Assembly: GCA_031292915.1 (NCBI GenBank)
Contig: JAUMSH010000003.1
Location: 1-40,129, forward strand
Direction: 5' to 3'
Origin: Collinsella sp.
GTDB taxonomy: Bacteria > Actinomycetota > Coriobacteriia > Coriobacteriales > Coriobacteriaceae
Length of the DNA stretch: 40,129 bases
Part shown: one piece after another, positions 31,787 through 39,082 of the stretch
Numbering within the stretch: the first letter of the stretch is position 1
How the letters are laid out: each line of letters opens with the position of its first letter
The notes under the pieces: generated by a model
The model's input: only the letters and a program-made list of their open reading frames with translations
Databases searched by the model: none
Told to the model about the DNA's origin: nothing
Program-made: the position numbers and the translations under genes

Positions 31787-33300
31787 TACAGCTCGCCTCC
31801 CTTCCCGGCAAAATCTGGCGCGACGGAAAACGCGGGCGCACCCGTGGCGGCATCGGCAAAGCCGCGCTCCAGGGCGCGGGCAAACGTGAGCAGCTGACGG
31901 TCCTTAAAGGCCGGACCAACCAGCTGGGCAGAAACGGGCAGTTTGCTGTCCTCGCCCAGGCCCAGCGGCACCGAAATGCCACCGTTGCCGCAAATGTTGA
32001 GCGAGATGGTGTACAGGTCGGAGAGGTACATCTGCGTGGGGTCGCTGATCTCGCCAAACTTAAAGGCCGTGCGCGGCGAGGCGGGCATGAGGATGGTGTC
32101 CACCTTGGCATACGCGGCGTCGTAGTCCTGCGTGATGAGCGTGCGGGCCTTCTGCGCGGCGTAGTAGTACTTGTCGTACACGCCCGAGCTCAGCAGGTAG
32201 GCGCCGAGCATCTGACGGCGTTTGGCCTCGGCGCCAAAGCCGTGGGCACGCGAAAGCGAGCTCTGGTCGGACAGGTTGGCGCAGCCCTCCTCCTGATAGC
32301 CGTAGCGAATGCCGTCGAAGCGGGCCAGGTTGGAGAACGCCTCGGCCGGGCCGATGACGTAGTAGGCGGCGATAGCGGCGTCCAGGTGCGGCAGGTCGAC
32401 CTCGACCAACTCGGCGCCCTGGTTCTGCAGCTCCTGGGCGGCGCGCTGAACAGCGGCCTTGACCTCGGGCGTCAGGCCCTCGGCCTCCATAAACGCGGGG
32501 ATGATGCCCACGCGCTTACCCTCGATGCTGTCGTTGAGATGCTCGGTAAAGTCGACGGCGCAATCCTGGCTGGTGCAGTCGTACGGATCGTGGCCCGCGC
32601 CGGTAAGCGCGTTCATGGCCAGCGCGACATCCTCGACCGTGCGGCCAAAGGGGCCCACCTGGTCGAGCGACGAGCCAAAGGCGACCACGCCGTAACGGCT
32701 CACGGCGCCATACGTGGGCTTAAAGCCCACCACGCCGCACAGCGACGCCGGCTGGCGAATGGAGCCGCCGGTGTCCGAGCCCAACGAGAGCGCGACTTCG
32801 CCCGCGGCGACGGCTGCAGCGGAGCCACCCGAGGAGCCGCCGGGCACGCGCTCGGTATCCCAGGGGTTATTGGTGCGGTGGAAGGCCGAGCTCTCGGTGG
32901 AGCTGCCAAAGGCGAACTCGTCCATGTTGGCCTTGCCCATGGGCAGGCAGCCGGCGTCGAGCATGCGCTGGACGCAGGTGGCGGTGTAGACGCTCTGGTA
33001 GTTCTCGAGCATGCGGGAAGCGCAGGTGGTGCGCGTGCCCACGAGGTTCATGTTGTCCTTAATGGCCAGCGGCACGCCCGCAAGCGGGGGCAGCGGCTTG
33101 CCTGCGGCACGGTCGGCATCCACGTGCGCAGCGGCCTCGAGCGCAAGCTCGGGCGACACCTGCAGGAATGCCTGGACCCCGCCTTCGCGCGCTTCGATGG
33201 CGGCAAGGGAGGCCTGAGCCACCTCGGTAGCGGTAAAGTCGCCGGCGGCAACGCCCGCGGCGATCTGGGCGGCGGTAAGGGAATCGAAGCTTAGCGCCAT
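31786..33300 (-). CDS. gatA: Asp-tRNA(Asn)/Glu-tRNA(Gln) amidotransferase subunit A
   Basis: The glutaminase subunit, an amidase-signature enzyme that releases ammonia for GatB. The Ser-cisSer-Lys triad is intact: Lys81 (AIKDN), Ser156 (GGSSGGSAA) and nucleophile Ser180 (DTGGSIRQPA). The 504-residue length is normal. Stop and start codons overlap (TAATG) on both sides, so gatC, gatA and gatB are translated as a coupled unit. Confidence 0.97.
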   Translation of the reverse strand: MALSFDSLTAAQIAAGVAAGDFTATEVAQASLAAIEAREGGVQAFLQVSPELALEAAAHVDADRAAGKPLPPLAGVPLAIKDNMNLVGTRTTCASRMLENYQSVYTATCVQRMLDAGCLPMGKANMDEFAFGSSTESSAFHRTNNPWDTERVPGGSSGGSAAAVAAGEVALSLGSDTGGSIRQPASLCGVVGFKPTYGAVSRYGVVAFGSSLDQVGPFGRTVEDVALAMNALTGAGHDPYDCTSQDCAVDFTEHLNDSIEGKRVGIIPAFMEAEGLTPEVKAAVQRAAQELQNQGAELVEVDLPHLDAAIAAYYVIGPAEAFSNLARFDGIRYGYQEEGCANLSDQSSLSRAHGFGAEAKRRQMLGAYLLSSGVYDKYYYAAQKARTLITQDYDAAYAKVDTILMPASPRTAFKFGEISDPTQMYLSDLYTISLNICGNGGISVPLGLGEDSKLPVSAQLVGPAFKDRQLLTFARALERGFADAATGAPAFSVAPDFAGKGGEL

Positions 33301-33611
33301 TACTCGCTCTCCCCCTCTCCCAAAATGGACGGCACGCGGAAGTAGCGGTCGCGCACGCTGCCGGCGTTCTCGAGCGCAACGTCGAGCGGCAGATCGCGCT
33401 CGGGCTCGCGCAGGTCATCGCCCATCACGTTGGACAGGCTTCCGATGGGATGGAACGTGGGCTCCACGTCGGGCAAGTCATATTGCAAGACGGGCTCGAG
33501 CATCTGGACGGCGTCGTTCAGGTAGGACGTCATCTGGGTGAGCTCGTCATCGGTCAGTGCGATTTTTGCGTACTCGGCGATGCCGCGCACGTCTTTCTCG
33601 CTGAGTGCCAT
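33300..33611 (-). CDS. gatC: Asp-tRNA(Asn)/Glu-tRNA(Gln) amidotransferase subunit C
   Basis: A 103-residue small subunit that clamps GatA to GatB. ALSEKDVRGIAEYAKIALTD at the start and LREPERDLPL near residue 70 are family motifs. The start at 33611 is chosen because AGGGAG lies 5 nt upstream; six upstream codons are open without a site. It is the first gene of gatCAB; a TATACT -10-like hexamer lies at 33647-33652 on this strand. Confidence 0.95.
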   Translation of the reverse strand: MALSEKDVRGIAEYAKIALTDDELTQMTSYLNDAVQMLEPVLQYDLPDVEPTFHPIGSLSNVMGDDLREPERDLPLDVALENAGSVRDRYFRVPSILGEGESE

Positions 33612-33691
33612 AGGCGCTCCCTTCCGCATAACAGATAAACCGCTCTAGTATACAGGGCAACGCTGGCTTGGAGCAGGCGCTTTACCCAAAT

Positions 33692-33854
33692 GCAGCGAAA
33701 ACGTAACGAGGGCGGCGGGCTGGCAGGCGGCGGGCTGGCGGTTCTGCAGCGAAACCGCACCGTCCATAGCGAAAACCGTCTCGTCCGCAGCGAAAAGCAT
33801 CACAACATTCGACGCTTTTCGCCAAAATCGCGATTTTCATCGAATGTTGTGATG
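33692..33854. repeat. GCAGCGAAAAC iterations and a 15-bp inverted repeat
   Basis: Near-identical GCAGCGAAAAC-type words occur at 33692, 33746, 33766 (variant ATAGCGAAAACC) and 33787, the last three 20-21 nt apart. CATCACAACATTCGA (33798-33812) and TCGAATGTTGTGATG (33840-33854) form a perfect 15-bp inverted repeat; on the minus strand it is followed by CTTTTCG, so it could terminate the sortase transcript. GGCGGCGGGCTGGC is also tandemly repeated (33710-33740). No gene is visible in 33612-33916. Confidence 0.55.
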
Positions 33855-33867
33855 GTTTGGAAGCCCC

Positions 33868-33904
33868 AACCACCACAAAGGCTCCTGTCCCCATTGTGGT
33901 GGTT
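33868..33904. repeat. Short palindromic repeat, AACCACCACAA type
   Basis: AACCACCACAA and TTGTGGTGGTT are perfect 11-bp inverted repeats around AGGCTCCTGTCCCCA. The inner ACAAAGG...GTCCCC...TTGT pattern resembles the TGACAAAGGG-type repeats at 23556 and 29855. It begins just past the sortase stop and may serve as its transcript end. Confidence 0.65.
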
Positions 33905-33916
33905 CCGAACGATGTC

Positions 33917-34855
33917 TTATGCCGAGACCTTGGCCTTGCGGCGCTTGCGGACCGCGTGGATCACGATGTCCAGCAGCAACAGCACAATGGCCACGACCAC
34001 GATGAGCACGGCAAACTCGCGCTTGCCCCAGTGGCGGCCGGCCAGCGACTTTTGCTTGTCGACGTCCTTCTTGCTGTACTTGGTGCGCACGCAGTGCACC
34101 AGCAGGCGATGGTCGTTTACGCCGTAGGGCGTGCAGGTGACAAGCGTCACCTTGTCGGCGCCGGGCTCGATGGTCAGCGACTCCATCTCCTCGGGCAGCA
34201 CCACCTCGGAGTCCACCATCTTGTAGGCGAGCGTCTTGTTCATGGTGTGCAGCAGCACCAGGTCGCCGGGCTCCAGCGAATGGATGTCGTCGAACATGCT
34301 CAGGTTGCGCATGCCCGAGTGCGCGGTGAGCACGCAATGCGTCGAGGTGCCGCCCACCGGCAGGCTCGTGCCCTCCAGGTGGCCGACGCCCGCCATAAGG
34401 ACTTCCTCGCTCGTGCCGTGGTAGATGGGCATGCTCACGTCGATGGAGGGGATCTCGACCCAGCTCATCATGGGGTCGCGGTCAAAGATGAGCTGCTGTG
34501 CGTAGGGCTCGATCTGGTCGGCGGGAAGCTCGGTGGCCTCGCCCGCCAGCTGCTCGTTAAAGGAGCGCGCCTGGAGCAGGATGCGCTCGCGCTCCTCGGC
34601 AGACAGCGCGTCCACGGTGCTGGACACCGTGCTGATCTGGTTGAACACGCCCGAGGCCTCGAGCCGGTCCAAGATCCACGGCCACGTCATAAGGCCCACG
34701 CCAATAAGGATGATGACGATGGTGATGAGCCGATCGGCCCAGCGCGGCAGTCGCTTGCGACGGCGCTTGGACTTTGGTTGAGGTTTGGGCTGGGGGCTTG
34801 AGCCGCCGTTGTCCGCGGCGTTATTGCTCTTCATATGTTTGGCGCCCTGCACCAT
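33917..34855 (-). CDS. Class C sortase (pilus assembly)
   Basis: Membrane transpeptidase that links pilin subunits. A Lys/Arg-rich cytoplasmic tail (about 25-40) precedes an N-terminal membrane helix (43-62); the catalytic triad is His179 (LTAHSGM), Cys241 (TLVTCTPYG) and Arg257 (LLVHCVRTKY); a second membrane helix (about 278-298) and a basic tail follow, as usual for class C. DPM at 127-129 may be part of a lid loop. GAGGAG lies 9 nt before the start. It belongs with the pilin genes at 37199-40129 on the same strand, but two AbiE-like genes lie between. Confidence 0.92.
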   Translation of the reverse strand: MVQGAKHMKSNNAADNGGSSPQPKPQPKSKRRRKRLPRWADRLITIVIILIGVGLMTWPWILDRLEASGVFNQISTVSSTVDALSAEERERILLQARSFNEQLAGEATELPADQIEPYAQQLIFDRDPMMSWVEIPSIDVSMPIYHGTSEEVLMAGVGHLEGTSLPVGGTSTHCVLTAHSGMRNLSMFDDIHSLEPGDLVLLHTMNKTLAYKMVDSEVVLPEEMESLTIEPGADKVTLVTCTPYGVNDHRLLVHCVRTKYSKKDVDKQKSLAGRHWGKREFAVLIVVVAIVLLLLDIVIHAVRKRRKAKVSA

Positions 34856-34871
34856 CGCCGGTCACTCCTCT

Positions 34872-34885
34872 ACAACTCAAGTTGT
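34872..34885. promoter_or_regulatory. Dyad in the sortase leader
   Basis: ACAACT and AGTTGT are inverted repeats with a 2-nt centre, 17-30 nt before the sortase start. CCGGAC/GTCCGG (about 34922-34952) lies further upstream, after the AbiEii-like stop. Either could be a 3' or leader structure; no T tract follows. Confidence 0.3.
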
Positions 34886-34966
34886 CTAAACAAATAATAG
34901 CCGAATTGCGAGCCCATGCGCCGGACAACGCCGCTAGACTGCACCGTCCGGGCCACGTAACTCCAC

Positions 34967-35740
34967 TCAACCAATCAAGCCATATGTTGCTTTCATCGTC
35001 TCGATCAACTGCGCCATCGTTACGCCCGCAACCCCAATCTGTTTCAGATTGACGTCGCCCACCTCACAATCTTTAACAAACGCAAGCATATCGTCCTTCA
35101 GTTCTCCGCCTAGGTCGACACCTTCCGACTCGCCAAGCAATTGAGTAAGCCTCAGCGCATCGCGTTTATGCTTTTTTACCTTCCTCGAATCAACGTTCTC
35201 CCCCGCTTCCCTTCTAGCTTTTAGGTCGAGATACGCCTTCGCTTTGAACGGGACAATGTATTCCGTCCCCAGGACCGAAACGCCGCCTACGGTTCGAATT
35301 CCCTGAAGGAACAAGCCGTAGTAAGCATCGTCCAACAAAATTGCCGAAAGACTGCTTATGTTTTCATCAACGTGAATTGGCGCCACATCAATCCCCTCAC
35401 GACCCTTTATAAAGTCAGGGCACTTCGCGAAGAGTTCGATCATATGGGGGTAACCCGGCCTCTTAGGCTCTGTAAACCGATAAAAACATGAGCCTTTGCC
35501 TTCGCCCCAGCCGCAGCGGTAACCGCCATCACGCACCAAAGTCCATATAGCTTCTGCCGTCTGAGGCAACCGGTCATCGGCGACAATTACCACATCAAAA
35601 TCGTGAGTCGCCCTAAACGGAAGTCCCGCCTCCGCGAGCAAAATGTCGCATGCCGTGCCGCCGATAAGGGCATACGATCCTGCAGCTTCTTGCATATGCT
35701 GCTGAAATTTTTGGAGACCTTCTACAGCGCTTCTTGCCAT
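34967..35740 (-). CDS. AbiEii/AbiGii-like nucleotidyltransferase toxin
   Basis: A 257-residue nucleotidyltransferase-fold protein. LIGGTACDILLAEAGLPFRATHDFDVV contains the GG-T start (27-29) and the Asp47-Asp49 pair of the DNA-polymerase-beta-like superfamily. Family members related to AbiEii are toxins of type IV toxin-antitoxin systems and act on NTPs or tRNA; the target here is unknown. AAAGGA lies 6 nt before the ATG and the gene overlaps the preceding gene by 19 nt. Lower GC than flanking genes suggests acquisition. Confidence 0.8.
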   Translation of the reverse strand: MARSAVEGLQKFQQHMQEAAGSYALIGGTACDILLAEAGLPFRATHDFDVVIVADDRLPQTAEAIWTLVRDGGYRCGWGEGKGSCFYRFTEPKRPGYPHMIELFAKCPDFIKGREGIDVAPIHVDENISSLSAILLDDAYYGLFLQGIRTVGGVSVLGTEYIVPFKAKAYLDLKARREAGENVDSRKVKKHKRDALRLTQLLGESEGVDLGGELKDDMLAFVKDCEVGDVNLKQIGVAGVTMAQLIETMKATYGLIG

Positions 35741-36690
35741 GGATATTCCTTTCCAAACATGCGATCGACTTCGAGCTGAATTCGCTCATCGTCGATTGCC
35801 GCCAAAGATAGCGCAAGCGAAATGTCGTCGACACGGGAGGAGCCGGCAAACACGGGCGCATAGCGCCACACTTGGATCATCGCCGTCTCGTTATCCGGCA
35901 ACTCCCCGTCTGCGACTTCGAGGTCGCTCAGTTGACGCCATATACTTCTTAAGACGGCCTTTTGTTCCATGCCCGGTGCAGCGAGCATCGAACGCGCGGC
36001 GAGCGCCGTCTCCCCGGCGTCAACAAGATAGTCGATCTTCGGCGTCTTCCTTGCAAAAAAGACCTTCGAGACAGGCGAGGAGAGCTCTGACATGTGCTCA
36101 CTGAGCAGAAGATCAACGGCAACAGGGAACACGACGACACGTCGCTCGCGACGCTCGCGCCTCGCGAGCCCCCTGTCGACAAGCTCGGTTATGGCCTCAC
36201 TCGCACGGCTTGCCGAGATCCCAAGCGCACGACAAAGGTCATAGGGACGATATGGCTCCTGGGCTGCTCCCCAGATTGCGGCAGCCTGCGCGTTGGGCGA
36301 CATCTTGGTCGCGTGATTGCGAAACCGGGCACCGCCCCTCTCCGTGCAGGCTGTACCCATAAATGGAAGAAAAGCCTGTCTACCCGGGCAGACAAAGGGA
36401 ATCCCTTGTGCGACCAATGCTTTGCGCTGACGTGCATCGGCATCAGGAAATGAAACGACAACAGGGGTCTCCGCGCGCAAGGCTAGCTGACTATAGACCC
36501 TCTTAGCCTCGGGAAGCCCGACGCCAGTAGGCAAACTTGCAAGCAAAAACGAAAAACCGCTTGCGTCAACAGCGCGGACCTCAATCGCCCGCAGATGCAG
36601 CGGCAAGCGTGCGAATCCAGGCCAAGTTTTGGTCTTGGCGGAGAGGCCTAGTGCTTCTTGTAAGTAGATTAGCGCTTCGTTCATTTCCAT
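35722..36690 (-). CDS. AbiEi-like antitoxin candidate with winged helix
   Basis: A 322-residue protein overlapping the AbiEii-like toxin gene by 19 nt. Residues about 130-185 (YRPYDLCRALGISASRASEAITELVDRGLARR) form a winged helix-turn-helix. The N-terminal ~125 residues contain VVVSFPDADARQRKALVAQGIPFVCPGRQAF, whose fold I cannot name, and the C-terminal half is helical. Position and coupling mark it as the antitoxin, although the wHTH is central rather than N-terminal as in canonical AbiEi. No good ribosome site precedes the ATG at 36690 or the one at 36684, so expression may rely on a short leader. Confidence 0.65.
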   Translation of the reverse strand: MEMNEALIYLQEALGLSAKTKTWPGFARLPLHLRAIEVRAVDASGFSFLLASLPTGVGLPEAKRVYSQLALRAETPVVVSFPDADARQRKALVAQGIPFVCPGRQAFLPFMGTACTERGGARFRNHATKMSPNAQAAAIWGAAQEPYRPYDLCRALGISASRASEAITELVDRGLARRERRERRVVVFPVAVDLLLSEHMSELSSPVSKVFFARKTPKIDYLVDAGETALAARSMLAAPGMEQKAVLRSIWRQLSDLEVADGELPDNETAMIQVWRYAPVFAGSSRVDDISLALSLAAIDDERIQLEVDRMFGKEYPWQEAL

Positions 36691-36702
36691 CGTTTTCGTT
36701 TG

Positions 36703-36753
36703 ATTCCATTTTTAATTGGAATTATACATAATTTTCGGAATTAACGAGATTCC
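36703..36753 (-). promoter_or_regulatory. AbiE-like promoter with four ATTCC/GGAAT half-sites
   Basis: A TATAAT -10 hexamer lies at 36721-36726 (minus strand), with only a poor -35. Half-sites at 36703-36707, 36718-36722, 36737-36741 and 36749-36753 form two inverted pairs, GGAAT-n7-ATTCC and ATTCC-n10-GGAAT, overlapping the promoter. Confidence 0.55.
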
Positions 36754-36815
36754 TTTCGTGCGTAGGCCAGCATTTGAGTTTTCAAAATGTCCCGGATCGG
36801 CGGGGCGATTCGGGA

Positions 36816-36925
36816 TACAATATCAATAGAAAACAACGCACCCCGCGTAAATGTTTGGGAGCGCGGGCGGCCTAGTTTTCTGGTTTTGTTAAATGCCCGG
36901 GATCCGACCCCCGGGCATTCTTATT
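36816..36925 (+). ncRNA. Candidate small structured RNA with terminator
   Basis: A TACAAT -10-like hexamer (36816-36821) precedes a nested fold: AGAAAAC (36828-36834) pairs with GTTTTCT (36875-36881), enclosing CCCGCG/CGCGGG (36842-36867). A perfect 10-bp hairpin, AATGCCCGGG/CCCGGGCATT (36892-36919), then ends in CTTATTT, like an intrinsic terminator with an imperfect T tract. No recognisable -35 and no coding frame of merit. I do not recognise the RNA. Confidence 0.4.
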
Positions 36926-36944
36926 TGCGCTTTCGACGCAAATG

Positions 36945-37046
36945 CCTTCCACCGTCCGCACCGCGCGAGCGCCTACGGACCTTAAACCGAACCTCATACG
37001 AGTCAAGAAACGCGATGACGGATGAGTCCGCATCGGACGGTGGAGG
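36945..37046. repeat. Inverted repeat with ~75-nt spacer
   Basis: CCACCGTCCG (36949-36958) and CGGACGGTGG (37034-37043) are perfect inverted repeats; flanking GCCT/AGGC bases extend the match. The inner region holds a small GGACC...GGTTC partial dyad. It differs from the two long palindromic elements in arm length and core. Confidence 0.5.
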
Positions 37047-37061
37047 CTGCCTGTGTTGTCC

Positions 37062-37098
37062 AAAAAACGGGGCAGACTCCAGTGCGGAGTCTGCCCCG
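37062..37098 (-). terminator. Rho-independent terminator of the pilin operon
   Basis: On the minus strand CGGGGCAGACTCC pairs perfectly with GGAGTCTGCCCCG around a 5-nt loop, followed by TTTTTT (37062-37067). It lies about 100 nt past the pilin stop. Confidence 0.95.
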
Positions 37099-37198
37099 AA
37101 AAGAGAATGGCAAAGCAAGAACGTCGATGGACGAGAAAAGTGTCCGCAAGTCTCATGGCCATCACATCCCACCTGCCAAAGGGATGGGTGAGCGAGCG

Positions 37199-38974
37199 TT
37201 ACTCCTGCTCGGACTCCTCAGCCTGCTTACGGCTGCGGATGAGGTGCGCCACGCCGATGCACAGCACCGCGCCACCAGCAATCCAAGTGAAGGTCACGCC
37301 GTTAAGACCGGTCAGCGGGAGGCCGGTGCCCTCCTGGTCGACGATGGTGAAGCAGAGCTTACCGGTAGATACGGTGGCAGAATCGACCTTTACAACACCA
37401 TCAGCAGCAGTAACGTTGGCAGAATCCTTGTCAGGAGTCACCGCGGTGCCATCCTGCTGAAGCGTGCCGCGAGCAATGGTAAACGTGACACCTTTGGAAG
37501 CAGAGTTGTTGTAGCCAGGCGCCGGGGTTACCTCTGTAAGGGTGTAGGTGCCCTCATCGAGACCGACAACGTTTATCTTACCGTTTGCGTCGGTCTTCAG
37601 CTTGGCCTGCTCGCTATCAGTCGTCTTGGTACCGTCCGCTTTGATAAAGTTGCTCGTATCGCCGTTCTCCTGCAGCGTGAACTCAACGCCCTCGAGCCCC
37701 TTAGTTTTGTCATCAGAGCCCACCTTGGTGACATCGATGCCGTAGGTGTAGTCATAAGCAAGGTGCTCGACCGTGGTGCCGACACCCTCAGCATGCGGAT
37801 TGTTGGAATAAGTCAGCGTAACCATATTCTTCTGGGCTTTACCAACCAAGCCATCGAATTCTTTTTTGATCTTGCCCTCATCGAAGATCTTGGTGGAGTC
37901 GAGCTTGGCCTTGTACTCGACAGTCACCTTCGAGTCACTGTTCAACGAAATGGCAGTGCCTTCCACGTCCGTGCAATTCTTGAGATTGGTGAAGTCGACA
38001 GTTATCGTATCGTTCTCGTACTTGGCGGTGTAGCAGCCTGTCTTGACCTCGGTATTACCGATCTTGACCGTGACGTCTGGCGTCGTGCTATTATCCTTAA
38101 ACTTCGGCGTCATGGATTTGGGAAGATTATCCGTGAAAGTGTACTTGTAGGTGCTGTAAGTGTTGATGTTACCCGCAACGGTACCGGTAAGCAGGTAGTC
38201 GACATAGTCGTCCATCTGAGAGTCCGCAGCCTTATTGGGCTCCTCGGGTGCGCCGAACGTGCTGCCCTTTGCGTCGTCCTTTACGGCCTTGGTCACAGTT
38301 GGGACCTGCTTCTTGGGAGCAATGGTCTCATCGGAACCGCCGACAACGGCGAAAATCGGCGAAGTGAAGGTATCCGTGTTGCGTTTGGGTGGATTAGCGC
38401 TAGTGTTGACGTCTTTAGTCACGAAGAGCCAGTAGCCGGTATTCAGACCAGTGAAGGTGCCACCGGTGCTCGTTTTGCACTCATCCGTCCCTTCAGTGAT
38501 ATTGGCGTCCTCCAGTGCCTTGGCAATCTTGTCGAGGGTTGTACCGGCATCGAGCTTAGTAGTCTTGTCTGTACCTGACTCGTACTCACCTTCGGTTTTT
38601 GATTTAAGCCAGTCGGCCCACTTCTGAGCATCATTGTCGGAGGGCTTTGTAGTGTCGCTAGTATCGGCAAATGCCCCGGTCACAGCATCCCTAACGGCAT
38701 TTGACGCCCACTCAATGTCGGAAAGCGTCTTAGCGCCATTCCAGTTGTTAGCGTCTTCCAAATCCTGCGTGACCTTAGCCTTGAAAATCTGGATGCCCTT
38801 AAATGTCGTATCCGTGTAGGTCTGTTCGTTAATCGTCACGTTACCGCTCTTGGCCACCGTTGGCACACTATCAGCAAACGCCATGGTCACCGGGGCCATG
38901 ACTCCACCGAAGCTCAACGCTGCCGTGAGGCCGGCGGTTACTGCCAGGCGTGCGATGTTCTTGCTCATGCTCAT
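37199..38974 (-). CDS. Isopeptide-forming major pilin, LPLTG-anchored
   Basis: A 591-residue secreted pilin subunit. A signal peptide spans about 1-35 (AVTAGLTAALSFGGVMAPVTMAFA). An N-terminal pilin domain, a FctA-like middle domain (about 250-400, with VTKAVKDDAKG near its start) and a SpaA-type domain with the E-box YTLTEVTPAPGY follow. LPLTG at 552-556, a hydrophobic segment and a basic tail (RSRKQ) form the sorting signal. The start at 38974 (MSMSKN) has GAGG 8 nt upstream; the frame is open for 22 more codons. Composition is noticeably less GC-rich than surrounding housekeeping genes, as often for Thr/Lys-rich adhesins. The partial fimbrial gene lies 108 nt upstream. Confidence 0.9.
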   Translation of the reverse strand: MSMSKNIARLAVTAGLTAALSFGGVMAPVTMAFADSVPTVAKSGNVTINEQTYTDTTFKGIQIFKAKVTQDLEDANNWNGAKTLSDIEWASNAVRDAVTGAFADTSDTTKPSDNDAQKWADWLKSKTEGEYESGTDKTTKLDAGTTLDKIAKALEDANITEGTDECKTSTGGTFTGLNTGYWLFVTKDVNTSANPPKRNTDTFTSPIFAVVGGSDETIAPKKQVPTVTKAVKDDAKGSTFGAPEEPNKAADSQMDDYVDYLLTGTVAGNINTYSTYKYTFTDNLPKSMTPKFKDNSTTPDVTVKIGNTEVKTGCYTAKYENDTITVDFTNLKNCTDVEGTAISLNSDSKVTVEYKAKLDSTKIFDEGKIKKEFDGLVGKAQKNMVTLTYSNNPHAEGVGTTVEHLAYDYTYGIDVTKVGSDDKTKGLEGVEFTLQENGDTSNFIKADGTKTTDSEQAKLKTDANGKINVVGLDEGTYTLTEVTPAPGYNNSASKGVTFTIARGTLQQDGTAVTPDKDSANVTAADGVVKVDSATVSTGKLCFTIVDQEGTGLPLTGLNGVTFTWIAGGAVLCIGVAHLIRSRKQAEESEQE

Positions 38975-39082
38975 CTTCTTTTCCTCTGCTTTCTGCTCGA
39001 ATTCCATTTGATCTAAATCTGTCTGTCTGTGTCTTAGCATCTGCTTCGCTACGTCTCGCCCCGCTCTCTGTGGGGCTGCCAG

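Noticed and set aside
37015..37046. Hammerhead-ribozyme-like GATGAGTCCGCATCGGAC
   Set aside because: The required GAAA after stem II reads GGTGG and the preceding CUG is not intact, so the catalytic core is missing.
36787..37191. 134-codon plus-strand frame between the AbiE-like pair and the pilin gene
   Set aside because: It runs through the hairpins and the pilin terminator, has no ribosome site and no protein-like pattern.
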